Made by a program: the position numbers and the translations under genes
Notes under the pieces: model-generated
The model's input: the letters and a program-made list of their open reading frames with translations, nothing else
Databases searched by the model: none
What the model was told of the DNA's origin: nothing
Assembly (NCBI RefSeq): GCF_050948215.1
Contig: NC_135158.1
Span: 11,207,822-11,271,821 of the forward strand
DNA: 64,000 bases
Source of the DNA: Halictus rubicundus
Taxonomy: Eukaryota; Arthropoda; Insecta; Hymenoptera; Halictidae
Reading direction: 5' to 3'
Shown: piece by piece, positions 37,885 through 50,695 of the stretch
How the letters are laid out: every line of letters starts with the position of its first letter
Numbering within the stretch: the first letter of the stretch is position 1

Positions 37885-39628
37885 CCGCCCTTGTCGCGTC
37901 TCGCCTACGTAGTACCTACCTGGATGTTGCGAGGGAAAAATCGCATTTTCTCTGTGACATTGTCGAAAGGGCAGACTTCATGTTGGGGAGACAAGTTGGA
38001 ACGTTGGTGAATTTGATTTGTCTGTCGAGCGAATAGACGCTTTCGCCGTAATATCGGTTGACGTGCGCGCTCAAGATATATTTAAATAAAACAATGCGAC
38101 CCGCAACGCGGTAACCGGACGGACAGAAATTGAAAATAGGAAATACGAGGCAAGAAAAGGGAGGAGCGAGCGTGTAACACGGGATAAACGTCGAGCGAGC
38201 AAATTGCCGAGCTATTTTGTTAAACAGGAAATTGTCCATGTGGACAAAGAGACAGCCCTTCGTGCTATCTCTAATCCCTTGCACTACGATTTATTTTACC
38301 AGTCGAAATGACTGGTTCTTAATTCTCTCTTTCGCAATTACTGAAATCATGAAAATATTTTCACGTGTTTTCCGAATGAACCTTTTTTGCTAACATTTCG
38401 ACTGAGAGCATATTTTTCGGGCGATATTAAGCTTCTTCGAAGAGTATTTAATACGATGTTGGACGATTTTGCAAGTGAAATAACACCGTCGCGATCGCCG
38501 CTGGTCTCGCCGGCTACAAAAATCAGAACATTATTTCTCGCGTATCCAAGGATATTATATTTGAGAGAGAAATACAGGAAATTGAATGTTTGCCTTGACT
38601 TTCGCGCAATATCTCGAAATAATGTATCTCTCTTTCTCTGCTCGCCGACATGAAAAAAAAAAAATAATACGAAATATCGCTGAGGCATCGAAATATTTTA
38701 CTTCGTGTGTGTGTGTGTGTATACTGCCGTCTATTAATCCAGCCAGAGGGCCGACGAGTTTAACCAAATATTGAACTTGGACCGGTAATCCGTTTAATGG
38801 ATATTTGGCTGGTAAAACGTAGGGCATATAGGATATTAACGTCGAAATGCAGAGCAATAAACGGCCCTCCTGAGTAAAGATTAAATCGCAATACCGGCGG
38901 AGAACGTACCTACTATTGATATACGCGGGTTCGCGATTGGTTTCCGAACATGGTTATTAAATCGACGGCTATGAACGATCTTTCACGCTGTTTTTCGTCG
39001 GCGTGTAATTGTGCAGGGCGTCGGAAGGGCAGTTCAGAAACTGGGCGCAAGGATTCCCTAAACCGTGTAATTAAACCTATGCAAATCCCCATCGAAATAT
39101 CGAATTCGCCGATACTGAAAACGCTTCTCACTTTCTGGCAACGAAGATGCACACCAATGCGACCTAACGAATGATTTAATTTAAAATGGAATAGAGTTAA
39201 GCAGAGACGCTTTCTATTAACTATAGAATAGTAAAAAATCGACAAATATTTTATAATATACCATTTTGTGTCGTTTACTAAAAAATCTGTTAACATTGTC
39301 AGTTAAGCAACCATTTTCCACAATATTTAAAGACTCGCGGTCCACCAATTTGCTCCGCAGGATCAGGAATCGGTCGAACTATCGAATACAGTAAGGAGCA
39401 AAACTGAACACACATACGACATTTTAACGAAAATAATTTTTTATTCGATATTTGCATGTAGAATACAAAAGAAACAAAATACTTAGTATTATCTACAATC
39501 TTTTGGCTTTTCAAAACAAACTTAATATTTGTGATATTATTATTATTTCGCTTCATACAATTTTTTTTTCGTGTAGTCGGTTTTGTACCGCAACTAATTT
39601 TGAGTAAACATTTCAGATTTTCGTACAC

Positions 39629-40020
39629 TTAATATTTCGTCCATGAACCTTTAACCTTGATAATTGCCTGAATACGTTTAGGTATACTAAATACTACATT
39701 TTCGCAATATTCTGGTGTAATAGAATACCACTGTTCCTGCACTCTTTGCCACAAATCAATTGTCGTTGTTGGGGGAGCAGTATATTTATTCTGTAACTTC
39801 ATTTTTAAGTATGCCCAGACATTTTCAATCGGGTTTAGGTCTGGACTTTGAGCAGGCCATTTCATGGTTTGAAATGGTTGAGTTTGCAGCCAATTCTTTA
39901 CGCTCTTCGCACAATGCCCAGGAGCGTTGTCATGTTGGAATACGACATCACACTCTGGTACCGGCATATTTTCAATTGTTTCCAGCAAATTTTTTTCTAA
40001 AATATCCTTATAGGTATACT
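39629..40020 (-). pseudogene. Tc1 transposase C-terminal fragment (DD34E)
   Basis: The frame runs from about 40020 down to a TAA at 39629-39631 and is uninterrupted. The second catalytic Asp lies in QHDNAPGH and the Glu in PDLNPIENVW, with exactly 34 residues between them, the DD34E spacing of Tc1. The preceding YKDILEKNLL is also typical. The N-terminal helix-turn-helix and the first Asp region are absent, because the coding sequence stops at the deletion junction near 40012-40037, where AGGTATACTA is present twice. The in-frame ATG at 39986-39988 is internal to the family protein. It has no function alone. Confidence 0.93.
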
Positions 40021-40037
40021 ATAGAAGAGGTATACTA
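40012..40037. repeat. Short direct repeat at the transposon deletion junction
   Basis: AGGTATACTA occurs at 40012-40021 and 40028-40037. It lies exactly where the transposase frame ends and the right inverted repeat begins, consistent with microhomology repair of an excision gap. Confidence 0.75.
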
Positions 40038-42033
40038 GATTAGAAATAATAATAATATCACAAATGTTAAGTTTGTTTTGAAAAGCCAAAAGATTGTAGA
40101 TAATACCAAGTATTTTGTTTCTTTTGTATTCTACATGCAAATATTGAATAAAAAATGATTTTTGTTAAAATGTCGTGTATGTGTGTTCAGTTTTGCTCCT
40201 TACTCTAATCACACAAATCATGAAATAATCTGGTCGGCACGAATTAAAGCCTGCTCAGCTTAAAGTTGTTTGCGTGGGGCTGCAGCAGCCCCGTGACGAA
40301 GGGTGAAACGATCGATAGGTTCGATCTTGTTCCCTCCATCATCGTCCAAGTCTCGATTCGAAATATGAGACACATGCCAGGCGCGTTTTTCCCTTCGGAA
40401 AGGTCGCACACCCCTGGGCCGATTTCGCGGCTCGTCGTTAAGAGATTTATTGTTTATTGAAATTGTGCGGGCACGGGTCGGCCGCGATCAGGCTTATTTC
40501 GCATTATAAACGGAAGAACCCATCCAGAAAAGCTAGGGCGGGAGATGGGCCAGTACGTGACAAGGACACGAATCGCGACATTAATACTAAGCGCTCCTTT
40601 ATTTTCTTTTACGTCCCGACCAGGACGCGACGACCGCCTCGGCGAATTTTAACGAAGACCTCGTCTACGCCTTTGCGAGAGGATTCTTGCTCTCTCTTCT
40701 CTCTCCGCTTCTTTCGGCTGTTTCTCTTCCCCTTCGGTTCTTTGCCCTTTCTTTTTCCTTGGATCGCTCCTACCGTGCGAGCTGCCATTCGAGCTGCGCC
40801 CTTATGTTTCTCACCGGTTTCTCGGTTTCCGCGCACGATTTACACTCGGTCGATGCATGTCGCGCCGTAGAGAATTTTATGACAGCCCCCGTGCTCTCTA
40901 TATTCGAATCGCTTCAGTACGCGCCACCCCTCAAATTGGTCACGTTTTTGTAGAGTATATGCTATCGCGCCGCGCTAGGATATTGAGAGACATGGACAAC
41001 CGACCGTTAGTGACTGGCCGTTAAAGTCTGCTGTCGAGTCGAAGCGACAGTTGGCGTGTGACTCGAAATGGATTATGAACGACGGACAGACGCGATCGCT
41101 CCAACCGATTCCTCTTTATAAAATAAATCGATCGCCATCCTTAGTTTTTGCTTTTATTCCGGCAACCCCGTTTTTCCATTTTTCCGTTCGACGGAAAATA
41201 TAGAGTGATGGATGTCGCCTCGTTCGAAACTAATCATTCGCTCTCGAGCGCCGATTTTTATGCGGGATCTCTGTAGTCAAGCAGCGGCTAAATAAAATAT
41301 AACTTCGCGTGGTATTAATAGCTTCGCTGAAAAATATATGGAAATATATAAAATTCTGAAAAGATTTGAAAACACGCTAACACACACAGATTCAGACCTG
41401 TTTGTCGTGTTCGTACAGACAAAATAGAATGAATTTTGGAGTTGAAATAGCTAGAAGTGCAAAAGATTACTCGATATAAATTTAATAAATTAAATGAATT
41501 GGAATTTGATTCGAGTATTTTATAACTGTGAGAGCGGTTTTTCCATTCGTTTCGGAAACGCCGGGCCGGCAGTGCCATCGGAATCGTACATTTTCGAAAG
41601 TATGACGATCCATTTAGTTTGAAAAGAATTAATCAGTATCATAAATTTGATCCGGCCAGCGAGAAAGAACTTTGTTATCGTGGCTGCGCAGCTTGAAGAA
41701 ATCCGAGATACTGTTCGGTCTGTTCTCCGCCCCGAAATACCGCTATTTTTCGGGGGCAATGACATGTTCCCCACTGATGAAACTTTAGGGTGAGGACGCC
41801 ACGGGAACGAAGGGCCACCGAAAGGAAAATCAATGTGGTGAATGAGCTTCGAACGTAGCAGTCTGCCTGCCACACTATCGCTACGCTGGGGTGACTTGTA
41901 TTAGGGTGAATTCTGTGCCACGTAAGCATGCACAGGGTGCCTAGGAAACGTGACTCATACCGAAAATGTATGCTAGTCTTCAATTATTCTGAAATGTACC
42001 GTCGCTTTATGCGTTCATATGCACATCGGTGTA

Positions 42034-42250
42034 CAGTGCCATCGAAAAATATTCCAACCTGGCTTCATTTCACAATTTCCAAAATTTTTTATATTAACAA
42101 CGCACCATTAAATCTGACTAATTCGTGTTGCATTGTAAAAATAATAAGACTGCATTTACCGTGGCACTACAAAAATAAATCAGTGTGTCTAGTAATTTGG
42201 TCGCCTACCAAAACAAGTATTTTTAGTAACTTCTGTTCTTATATAATCGT
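42034..42250 (+). mobile_element. Possible decayed Tc1/mariner-like remnant
   Basis: TACAGTGCCATCGAAAAATA at 42032 looks like the end of a Tc1/mariner element (TA, then CAGTG...AAAAATATTC). No convincing matching right end was seen. The 217-codon frame at 41928-42581 crosses it but matches no transposase motif I know. The right limit given is approximate. Confidence 0.25.
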
Positions 42251-44510
42251 TAATAAATTTCCTACGAGCCTTTCGTACAGACAAATTCATACACAGAGAC
42301 AAACTCAAGGCAGGATTTCTTACGGACAAAGAATAATCACGCGGAACAGCGGAAACCTCTCGATACGGGGCATTGAAATCACCTCATCATCGTACAAATT
42401 CGTACAAATTCGTACCGAACTCACCACGCCACTCGAGCCCCAGCTATTCCTGAATAAACTTCTAAAGTTCTATAAACGAAAAGTTTGCCAGTGTGTTGAA
42501 TTCCGCATGCGCGCGCATCGACGAATCGAGGGGCAGCTTCCGGTTGAGGGAAAATTTTCGGGCCACGGGAACGTTACATAAGTAGAAAAAGATTAACGAA
42601 TGTCAACATTTTAAAAAATGGACTTGAATAGAGAGAACGGATAGAGAGAGAGAGAGAGGGGGGGGGGAGTGGCGGTTCCCTTTTAATGTATTTACAGAAG
42701 AGACGCGTCAGTCGGAGGGAAAGAAAGCCTCCGTCTTTTCCACATCCGTTTGTAAGGGCACGGCTGTGAAGCGCGAGGGTAGTTCCCGACCCTCTTCTCT
42801 CTGAAGCCAACCCTAAATGGCAGCTCGCCAAGTGTGCTAACACCCCCTCTTGCACATGCAGCCGTATCCCCTCTGTCCACCTCACCCTCCCTTTGCCACC
42901 GCCCACCCTTTGCGACACGCACGTCAGGTCCCATTGAATGCGCCCGCTACACTCTCTTCTGCGCTGCACGCGTGGCTTTACACACAATGCTCGCAAACAC
43001 TTTGCATTCGTAAACATGCGTAAACAACAACGGCGATTTCACACCTAACGTACAAACCACTCGGATACCGCGTGGCTGCGCTCTCGCTCCGAGCAACGCC
43101 GCGCGACACACCTCGAATTACGCCTCCAGGTTAATCCATTAAGTCGCGAGCGACGGGGCAAGACCATTCTTACGTGTACAGTCATTTCTGTCGGAAACCT
43201 ATGAAGTAACTATTTAAAACAAACGAACCGACGTGTAATCAACTGTTCGCGACAGACGTAGCTGCCTGATAACATGCGGCATTTACTTTTACTCAAGCTC
43301 AGAATAAATAACAGGGGACAGACTTTGTTCTGCAGACTTGCTAGATTGGATTCGGCTACTCATCCCCATACCGCTGGAAGTCAAGTATCGATAGCAATGT
43401 GCGGTCCATGTAGTTTGTAGATACCTACGCCGAACTGCCGCTGGCGATCGAGGATCAATAGAAGTACGCAGGAAACCGGTGGTTTTGCATTGACTGTGTT
43501 AGGTTCGACTTGAAGACCGACCTATAGGAGTTTGATTTGCTTCGACCGCAGCTCTTTAATATAGCCGAACCTCTTTGCCGAAGATACATGACCGCTTTTG
43601 CCGTAGCGTAGTCCATCTCTAGTATCTCCGGTCGTAGAACTTGTAATATCTGAACTTTTACCTCGTTCCTTACCCTTCTACCACAAAAGAATCAAGATTG
43701 CAAATACAAAAGTAGGATAAACTATTTTAATTTCGCATAGTCTTTTATCGACTAGGCATTCGGGACATGTATAAAGTGAACACTGTGTGTGTAAAGGTAC
43801 ATGGATGGCCTTGGAACCCTGAAAACATTTTTAACACAGAGTGTGTTAGTACATTAATCGCATTGAAATTGCATGCAAAACAATTGTTGTATCAACGCAA
43901 CCGCACGAGATATTTAAGTTGTATTCAGGCTGACCACCCTGTACGTTACTTATAGTTTAAGAGCTCGGTACATTTCGAAATGGTTCCGCAGGAATTCGAG
44001 GGGAATGCAATTTTTAATTGGCTTTCATAGAGAGTCTTAACCTTTTCTTAGCCACAAAGCCGCGAAGTTTCGCGGACAGTGATTTCAAAGTTCTCACACT
44101 ATCGAAAGTCGAGCTTCTTCTTTTTAACTTACGGCGTTCTCGGCTACGATCTCGTCCCGTTCAGATTAAGAAACTCCATCGAAGACGTGATTAAAGATTA
44201 GGTTCCCCCTCCACCATCAGCGCGAGCCACGGTTTTTACCTCGATCGATTAAAACTTGAAGTTTATTAGAACCTTATTAAACTGCCAACTCACTTATCTT
44301 TGAATAAAATGTTTCTTTGCTTCGTCCACGATTATTTTAACCAGAATCGGCATTTTAATCGTACTTCGCATTTCCAAGTTTAGCTGCAGCATTTTCTTTG
44401 CGGAGCGGAAATATCGTCTTCGAAGCTGACAACTAAACTGCGGATCTTTGATTGAGAATGAGTGGCGCAAAAATATGAAACAGTAAAGTATCCTCAACCT
44501 ATCGATCTTA

Positions 44511-44919
44511 TTAAGGGGGCCGGCATGGTTTGAAATCCATATACGTATGCAAGGGTCAAAACCTTTTCAAACTACCGCTTCAATATTGCAATGAGCAGTT
44601 TAGAAGTGGTCAATTGTGTTTCCTAAAAGTCCAATCTACGTCTGTATAGAGTCCAAATTGCGAATTTCTACCTCATCGTGGAGTAATTTGTAATATTCGG
44701 CAGAAAATTCGAATTCTGAAGCAAGTATGACGTCACAAGATGGATGCCGCTGAGAGATTCTCTTAATTTCGAGAAATTTAGTGTTCGTATCGAAAAAAGG
44801 CTCTATACAAACCGTACAAACACGGTGGTATGCATTTTTAATTGATTACAAATTGATTAAAAAAGGCACAGCGTTACATAGCGTGACAGTCAAGGCCAAA
44901 TGCCTGCCGGCCCCCTTAA
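44511..44919. mobile_element. TTAA-type MITE with perfect 15-bp ends
   Basis: TTAAGGGGGCCGGCA at 44511-44525 is an exact complement of TGCCGGCCCCCTTAA at 44905-44919. The 409-bp body has no transposase. The TTAA on each side is the target duplication. Perfect ends suggest younger age than the other TTAA elements here. The 86-codon frame at 44781-45041 runs out through the right end and is not a gene. It is piggyBac-like by target site; the internal sequence is unrelated to the other families here. Confidence 0.88.
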
Positions 44920-47123
44920 GAGAAGAAATTAACTACTACATCTGTTTGCAAAATAAAGAATTTGAAATCCGCCATTTTGATGGGTTCGGCAGTGCTGGTG
45001 TTAAAAAGTCAATAATCCTCGATACCTTGTTCCACGTATGATGCGCTAGGTCTGGCGACTATGTAGTGTAAACGTTGGGGTATTAACAAAGCAATCGGAG
45101 AAGATTTATGCAAAAGTCCCGCATATTATCAATAAATTATATTCTCCGAGAATCTTCCCACCGAAGAACTCTCTCAATTCCAGCTGGAGTAAAAGAGCTT
45201 TTGTGGTGCGTACTGGCAATGAACGAGAGCCCATCGTCCTTCCTGACCATTCAGCACTATAAAGGGAGCTCAAATATTGATTCGGTTGGCAATTATGAGT
45301 GGTTTTTCACCGAGTCTCCACAGGCATACCCTTCGGTCCTGTTCTCGGCGTCTGCTTAATTACGGGATGTTTGCGTTTCTCAAAATTAAACTCCTGTTGG
45401 CCAGGATAGCGCATCGTGGTAGCCCTCGGGCTACTCTAAACAAATTTACATGAAACCGGGGAATGTGCCACAATAGTCGATCATAATCCATGGACGGATT
45501 TCACTTCCAGTTTTCACCGAATGTATGGCGTTCTGTCGCTCTCAGCATGCCGCCGGATTTTTGCATTCGGAGATATTCAAACGTTCCAACGCTTTCGAGA
45601 AATTCGCCAGATTTGAAATATTATCTTCATTCATATTCAACACTTTAATGAATTTAACGGACGGCCCGAAAATGAAAAAAAAGCTTTAAATACAGAAGAA
45701 TTCGTCACTTTATTATTTTCGAAAATCAATCGTGAATTGGACCCGAATAAATTTCTTTCTGAATTAAAAAATATATATATATGAATATTGTGATCTTGAA
45801 TTTTGAATATTGGAAAACCGTGATTCTCCGAGACATTTAGACTTTTGCGTATGATTTCATAAAAAATTTCACTATGATAATATGTAATACATGATATTTA
45901 ATATTCTGCTTCATAATTGTAGTAAAATCAATCGTGATACAGAATGAGCAAGAAGAGCAGTTTCTTTCGAATGTTTACTTAGACCACTTTCATGGTCACC
46001 GGTACAAAAATTTAGTGTAAAAATTGTTACATCACACGGACACGTCTGTTATAAAAATTTGTCGGTACCTGCATTAATGGGACGAATCGAGGAGCGAGAT
46101 AGAAGAATTGACTTAACACCAGCCGCGCGATAAGAAGCAGATTGGAATACAAAAGAACGGGAGCGAATTTCCCCAAAGATCCTCGCGGTTTATTTTCGTG
46201 GCAGTAAATTAAGGGTTCGCGGCGAGACTTCTCCCTGAACCCCTTCATAATGTCTCGTCCAGTTACAGCCCCTGCTGTTCTTCCAGTAAAATTAGTGGAA
46301 GAAGAAGGAGAGCGGCAGTTCCCGGTCGAAAGAGTAGCAGATCGCCAGGGCTGAAACTTTCTTTTTTCCTCTTTATGTTTTAATTTTCGTCGTTAATTAT
46401 CACGAAGGGAGTTAACCACTCGATAGTATTTGTTCGTTCTTGCATACTGCCGGGGCCTTCATCCCCATGAATTTTTATAGCTAACAAGGCATCAGGGAAA
46501 CTTTCTTGATTATGTATTAAGTTTCACCCTTGTACATTAAATTTTCATGTATTGAAATTTTTTATGATATTATTGTTTCTAAACTGGCGAAAGCAAATTA
46601 CGCGTCGTCTCATCCATGTACATTCGATGAAGCCGTTAACGTTCTTTTGGGACAAAGTTAATTGAAAATTAGATATTAATACAAATATGCGTAAACATGG
46701 GAGTGTACAGTGGATCCGTTTCGTTAAAAAAAATTGTACAACCATGAGCCTGGACTTACAGTGACTCCCATTAATATTCGAACGCTTTTAAAAATCGTAT
46801 CACTTTGTTAACATTGAACCATACGACTTGGATTTTCTTAAGAAGTTAGCACAATTGCTTTGCTACATAAAGAGAAAAAAATTTTTACAAAAATTGCAAT
46901 TGGTCGAAATTACAGAGAAAATACTAAAAGTTGTATTTTGCAACTTTTTTATGTGGAGTTAGATTGAAAATTTAGAAAGTACGATTTGTAGATCTGTATA
47001 AATTATACATTTTCTGAGAATTTGATCAAAATCGGTCAACATTGCAATGAGCTACAGATGTTTCAAAATGATCACATGAGGGCGAAATTCCCTGACAAGG
47101 CCAAAATTCTACGACTTTCACCC

Positions 47124-47358
47124 TTAACACGTTGAATGCCACGTCACCCATATGTGGGTGACGGAATTATTTGTGCAGGTTTTACAATGAATTTTTACGT
47201 TGATATATTCATTGTACTAAACTTGATTAGGATCTGCAACATGCAAGAAAGTTGGAGGATTCCTCAGTATCATATATTTAATTTTTTTCAATTTTTAAAT
47301 AACTTACTTTGATTTTATGGAATTTTTGGAGTTTCTAGTTTGGCGATCAAAGTGTTAA
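47124..47358 (-). mobile_element. TTAA-type MITE (GACTGCCA family) nested at the centre of the palindrome
   Basis: TTAA at 47124-47127 and 47355-47358 bound the ends TTAACACGTTGAATGCCACG and GATCAAAGTGTTAA. The subterminal GTCACCCATATGTGGGTGAC is nearly palindromic. The sequence is the reverse complement of the copies at 59012-59308 and 54318-55110 (shared GATCTGCAACATGCAAGAAA / CTTGCATTTTACAGATC blocks). Length 235 bp, non-coding. Confidence 0.88.
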
Positions 47359-47585
47359 GCTTTCATCGTTAAACGTTTGTAGCTCAGTACAACGTTGACT
47401 GATTGAGATGAAATATTCAGAATATGTATAATTGATATAGATGTACAAAACACACTTTTTACATTTTCAATATAAGCCCGCATAAAAAAGTTGCAAAATA
47501 CAACTGTTAGTACTTTCTCTGCAATTTCGACCAATTGTAATTATAATCAAACATTTTTTTCACGTTATGTAGCGAACCAATTGTT

Positions 47586-47856
47586 CTAATCCTTTGCACT
47601 CAAACCCTTTGCACTTTGCACTTTGAAGCCATTTTAGCTCTAAAACGAAACATTTCTTCCGACCTAGAATATTTCCCTTCTATATATATTTTTTCATACT
47701 ATACATACGAAAATGGTGCAATTTCCTCGTAGAGTTCGGAAATCTTTAGAAATTTATTAAATACAAACAAATTTAATAATGTAAAAAATATTTTGAATAA
47801 TGATACAGCAATTTTTAGTGGCGCCTTACAGTCGCCATTCGAGTGCTAAGGGATAA
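47586..47856 (-). mobile_element. TTAA-type MITE, CCCTTAGCACTCGAA family, copy 2 (nested)
   Basis: This is an inverted copy of the elements at 3785-3996 and 50696-50945. It shares TTAGTGGCGCCTTACAGTCG and ends in ATTCGAGTGCTAAGGG. The target remnants are CTAA at the left and ATAA at the right, each one base off TTAA. The left end has an extra CCCTTTGCACTTTGCACTTTG stretch. It interrupts the right arm of the 46759-47943 palindrome, where the left arm reads GAAGTTAGCACAATTG uninterrupted. Confidence 0.82.
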
Positions 47857-49239
47857 CTTCTCAAAGAAATTCAAGTAACATACTCCAATATTGACTAAGT
47901 TATGCGATTTTTAAGAGCGTCCGAATATTAGTTGGAGTCACTGTATGTTTATTTTCCGCCAAGATATTTTTCCATGTTGTAGCAGCTGGGAAACTGAAGT
48001 CCCGTTTCGTCAGGTTCTGCTGTATTTTGACCAAAACATTCGTCATTTTTCTATCCGAAAACGAACGACTATTGTTTACCAAAAAAAAAAAAAAAGAAAA
48101 AAAAATCGGCAGAAACTTATTAAGATAGCTGGGTAATATATGCCGAGCAGCGGAGCCTGTGTTTCAACAATTATGCCGCGGCTCACGCCGACATCACGTT
48201 CCGCGAATCGTTCGCGACCGAAAGAACAAAAATAAGAAACGACGCGGGGGGACACGAAGAAAATGGAAGGTGACGAGCTACGTGCTTTGGTATCAAGCAG
48301 CCGCGAGCTACTTCCGCGAAGTTTAATTAAATAACGAGGTGACGTCGTGGACGGCGAGGGTGCACTCACGCCACCGGGAGCGACAAAGAGAACGAAAGGG
48401 GTGCCGAGGACGGGGAGAGAAAGACAGGCAGAAGTGCAGAAGCCAACGGTAAGAAAGATCGTGGACTTGGAAAAGGGGTTGGACTCAGTTGAGGTGCCAA
48501 GTTGCTAGGTGACTTTGCTAGTTATTTAATTAGTCCAGAGACTTTCCTTTGCTCCACTGCATCCCACGCCTTCGCTACCTCCCCCTCCCCCACCCCCGCC
48601 CTTCCTCGCCCCTTTTCTCTCCATCCCCCATGCCCGCCCCTCCCCTCTCTTTCCTTTGACTCTTTTTACTCCTCGAAACGCCACTTCCTTCGGCCGCTTC
48701 TTCCCCCGCGATGTCTCAGGACTGTCGGTGTCTTTACCGCGACTTCCTTTATGACCTCCAAAGCACAATACTTCGTTTTATCTCTTTCCGGTACCGACTT
48801 ATTGTTCCGTTTGGTCATTTCTACGCGGATCCCCTTTTGCCCGTGCATATCCTTACTTCCGAAGCGGGGGAGAATGAACGTGATCGTGTAACGGCGACGA
48901 GAAATTTTCGCTTTGAACTTCATTTCAATTAGAATCGCCCATTTGAACGCGAAGGCAAAGCCTGGTTGGCGTAAGAACGGTTCAATACGGTGCTGCGCTA
49001 CTGGTAATTAATTTTCGATTGTACTGTACAGATATTTGCAGGAAAGTTAGACTAGTTTGTACCCTCTAATTCACAAACAAAAGGCCCTATAGGAAAAATG
49101 TTACTCTTTCTACTTTCATTTACAAAATATAGAAATAAAGGTTGTTTACACATGCAAAAGTGATTTATAAAATATATGTAGTATTAAATAGGTTTAATAA
49201 CGCATTCGCTACCACTGTCACAGATAAGTGACGCCCAAA

Positions 49240-49252
49240 CCCCCCCCCCCCC
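49240..49252 (+). repeat. C13 homopolymer
   Basis: A run of 13 C. Its length may be uncertain because of sequencing error. Confidence 0.9.
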
Positions 49253-50695
49253 AAGTTTACATAAATCTTTGTTTCGCACACAAATCCGCAGACTAAGAAT
49301 AAGAAATAAAATTCCATTTTGCTGTTCAACAATTTCGCCCTGGGTTTCTTTTCGTTATCATTCTGTAACACTGTTGCGCGAGAATATGTCGACGAAACGC
49401 AGCCACGGAAATTGAAATAAGAATTTTTACCGTGCTTAATCTCGATCTGCGATCACCGAACTTTCTCCAAGGCGATGCAGCATGCTGCCTCACCATCGAA
49501 TCAGAAAATCGGGAACCGCTGTGATTCCAGAGTCGCGTTTACCGTGAATTTTCTCGAGGTTTTTTGTCGCATCTGCTCGACCTCCTCCTCCTCCTCCTCC
49601 CCCTCTCTATTCTAGATGCACCAGATGTTCCCGGAATTTCTTAAGAGCGTGTAAAGGGAATACGAATAAACGTGCGTGCACAACGAAGTATTTTCAAGTA
49701 TTTCTCTTAAGGATTTCCCCGCACGTACGACGATTTTGCGTTACCGGTGCATCGCCCGTGAAAGCAAACCTAAGAATCTATAGTATCTCCGCGGCTTTTA
49801 TAGAAAACACACAAATTTAATCGTGCGGAGCATGATACCGGCCCTTAACCACAACAGACTTGTTAAATGTCTGAAACTTTTCCAGCATGTTTCCACAATT
49901 TTTTTCCAATTTTATATGAACATCAATCATTAAGTTCAACACGTTGGCTGTTAGAATGAATTTGCAAACTTTGAGAAACCTAATTGGGGTGTACAATTAT
50001 ATTCTTTGCAGCGTATTTATTCATTATATTGTATACGAAATGTTTGTTTATATTGTGACGAGAAGATATTTCAGCGACTAGTTTCAAATGGACCATCCAG
50101 TATAAGCTCGATAAAATTTCTATTCGGTATTTCTGCGGGATATAGTAGTTATTCCGTCGAACTCCCAGTTACAGGGTTAACGTTCGATTATCGTGATATT
50201 ACAGGTTCATTATGGCATATGGCGCAATTCGCGTTCAAGTAATTCCGGTAATGCCGGCAATCGCCTTGTCTCCACGCTAAGCTCCCGTAAGCTTTTGTTG
50301 CTTTCCCGCTGGTGGTTTGGATCGAAGGCGATTCTTAGCGGAACGTCAGAAATGGTTGCCCGTTTCCCATGGGGAATCTGTTCGTTTTCCTTGTCCGAGG
50401 ACACGGCGAACGCAGCATCGTCCCTTTTTCCTTGCGCGACTTCTTTCGGTTTCTTGCTCGCGTCTTTGCTACCGAAAAGGGTTCGGAGGACCTTGCTGAC
50501 ACCTCGTTACCACAAACGAATCGAAACGTCGTTATCACAATTCACTGGTGAACCGTCATTTTGTAGCCAGTGTCGCAAACTCGCTCGCAAATACTTGCGA
50601 CAAAGAAAATCATTGGGTACTACTTTCCTATCACAAAATCACAGGAAAAAGACAATAATTCAGTGAAACCTGATGTATATCTAATACGGCGGTTC

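Larger units (their letters stand above)
39389..40205 (-). mobile_element. Internally deleted Tc1-type transposon with long terminal inverted repeats
   Basis: TA dinucleotides at 39387-39388 and 40206-40207 flank CAGTAAGGAGCAAAACTG at the left and its complement at the right (first base G in place of C). The inverted repeats run about 155-160 bp (39389-39546 and 40045-40205) and are about 95% identical. They include TTTTGGCTTTTCAAAACAAA and its complement. Between them lies only the C-terminal part of a DD34E transposase on the minus strand. At 817 bp the element is about half the 1.3-1.6 kb of a complete Tc1. The deletion has removed the DNA-binding domain and the first catalytic Asp. It is non-autonomous now. 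Confidence 0.93.
46759..47943. mobile_element. Palindromic TA-flanked transposon remnant with two nested insertions
   Basis: TA (46757-46758, 47944-47945) flanks CAGTGACTCCCATTAATATT at the left and the complement of CAGTGACTCCAACTAATATT at the right. The inverted similarity continues across almost the whole element: the left arm 46759-47123 matches the right arm 47359-47585 plus 47857-47943 (for example AAAGTTGTATTTTGCAACTT against AAGTTGCAAAATACAACTG). No coding sequence lies between the arms. Two TTAA-type elements sit at 47124-47358 and 47586-47856. Removing them gives a fold-back element of about 680 bp. It is Tc1/mariner-type by the TA target and CAGTG end. Confidence 0.9.

Noticed and set aside
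41385..41476. Possible fourth copy of the CCCTTAGCACTCGAA element
   Set aside because: Only TTTTGGAGTTGAAATAGCTA and AGTGCAAA-like similarity was seen. No TTAA and no opposite end.
42574..43017. 147-codon minus-strand frame
   Set aside because: It lies in a GC-rich stretch with AG runs and overlaps another frame. No family motif was seen.
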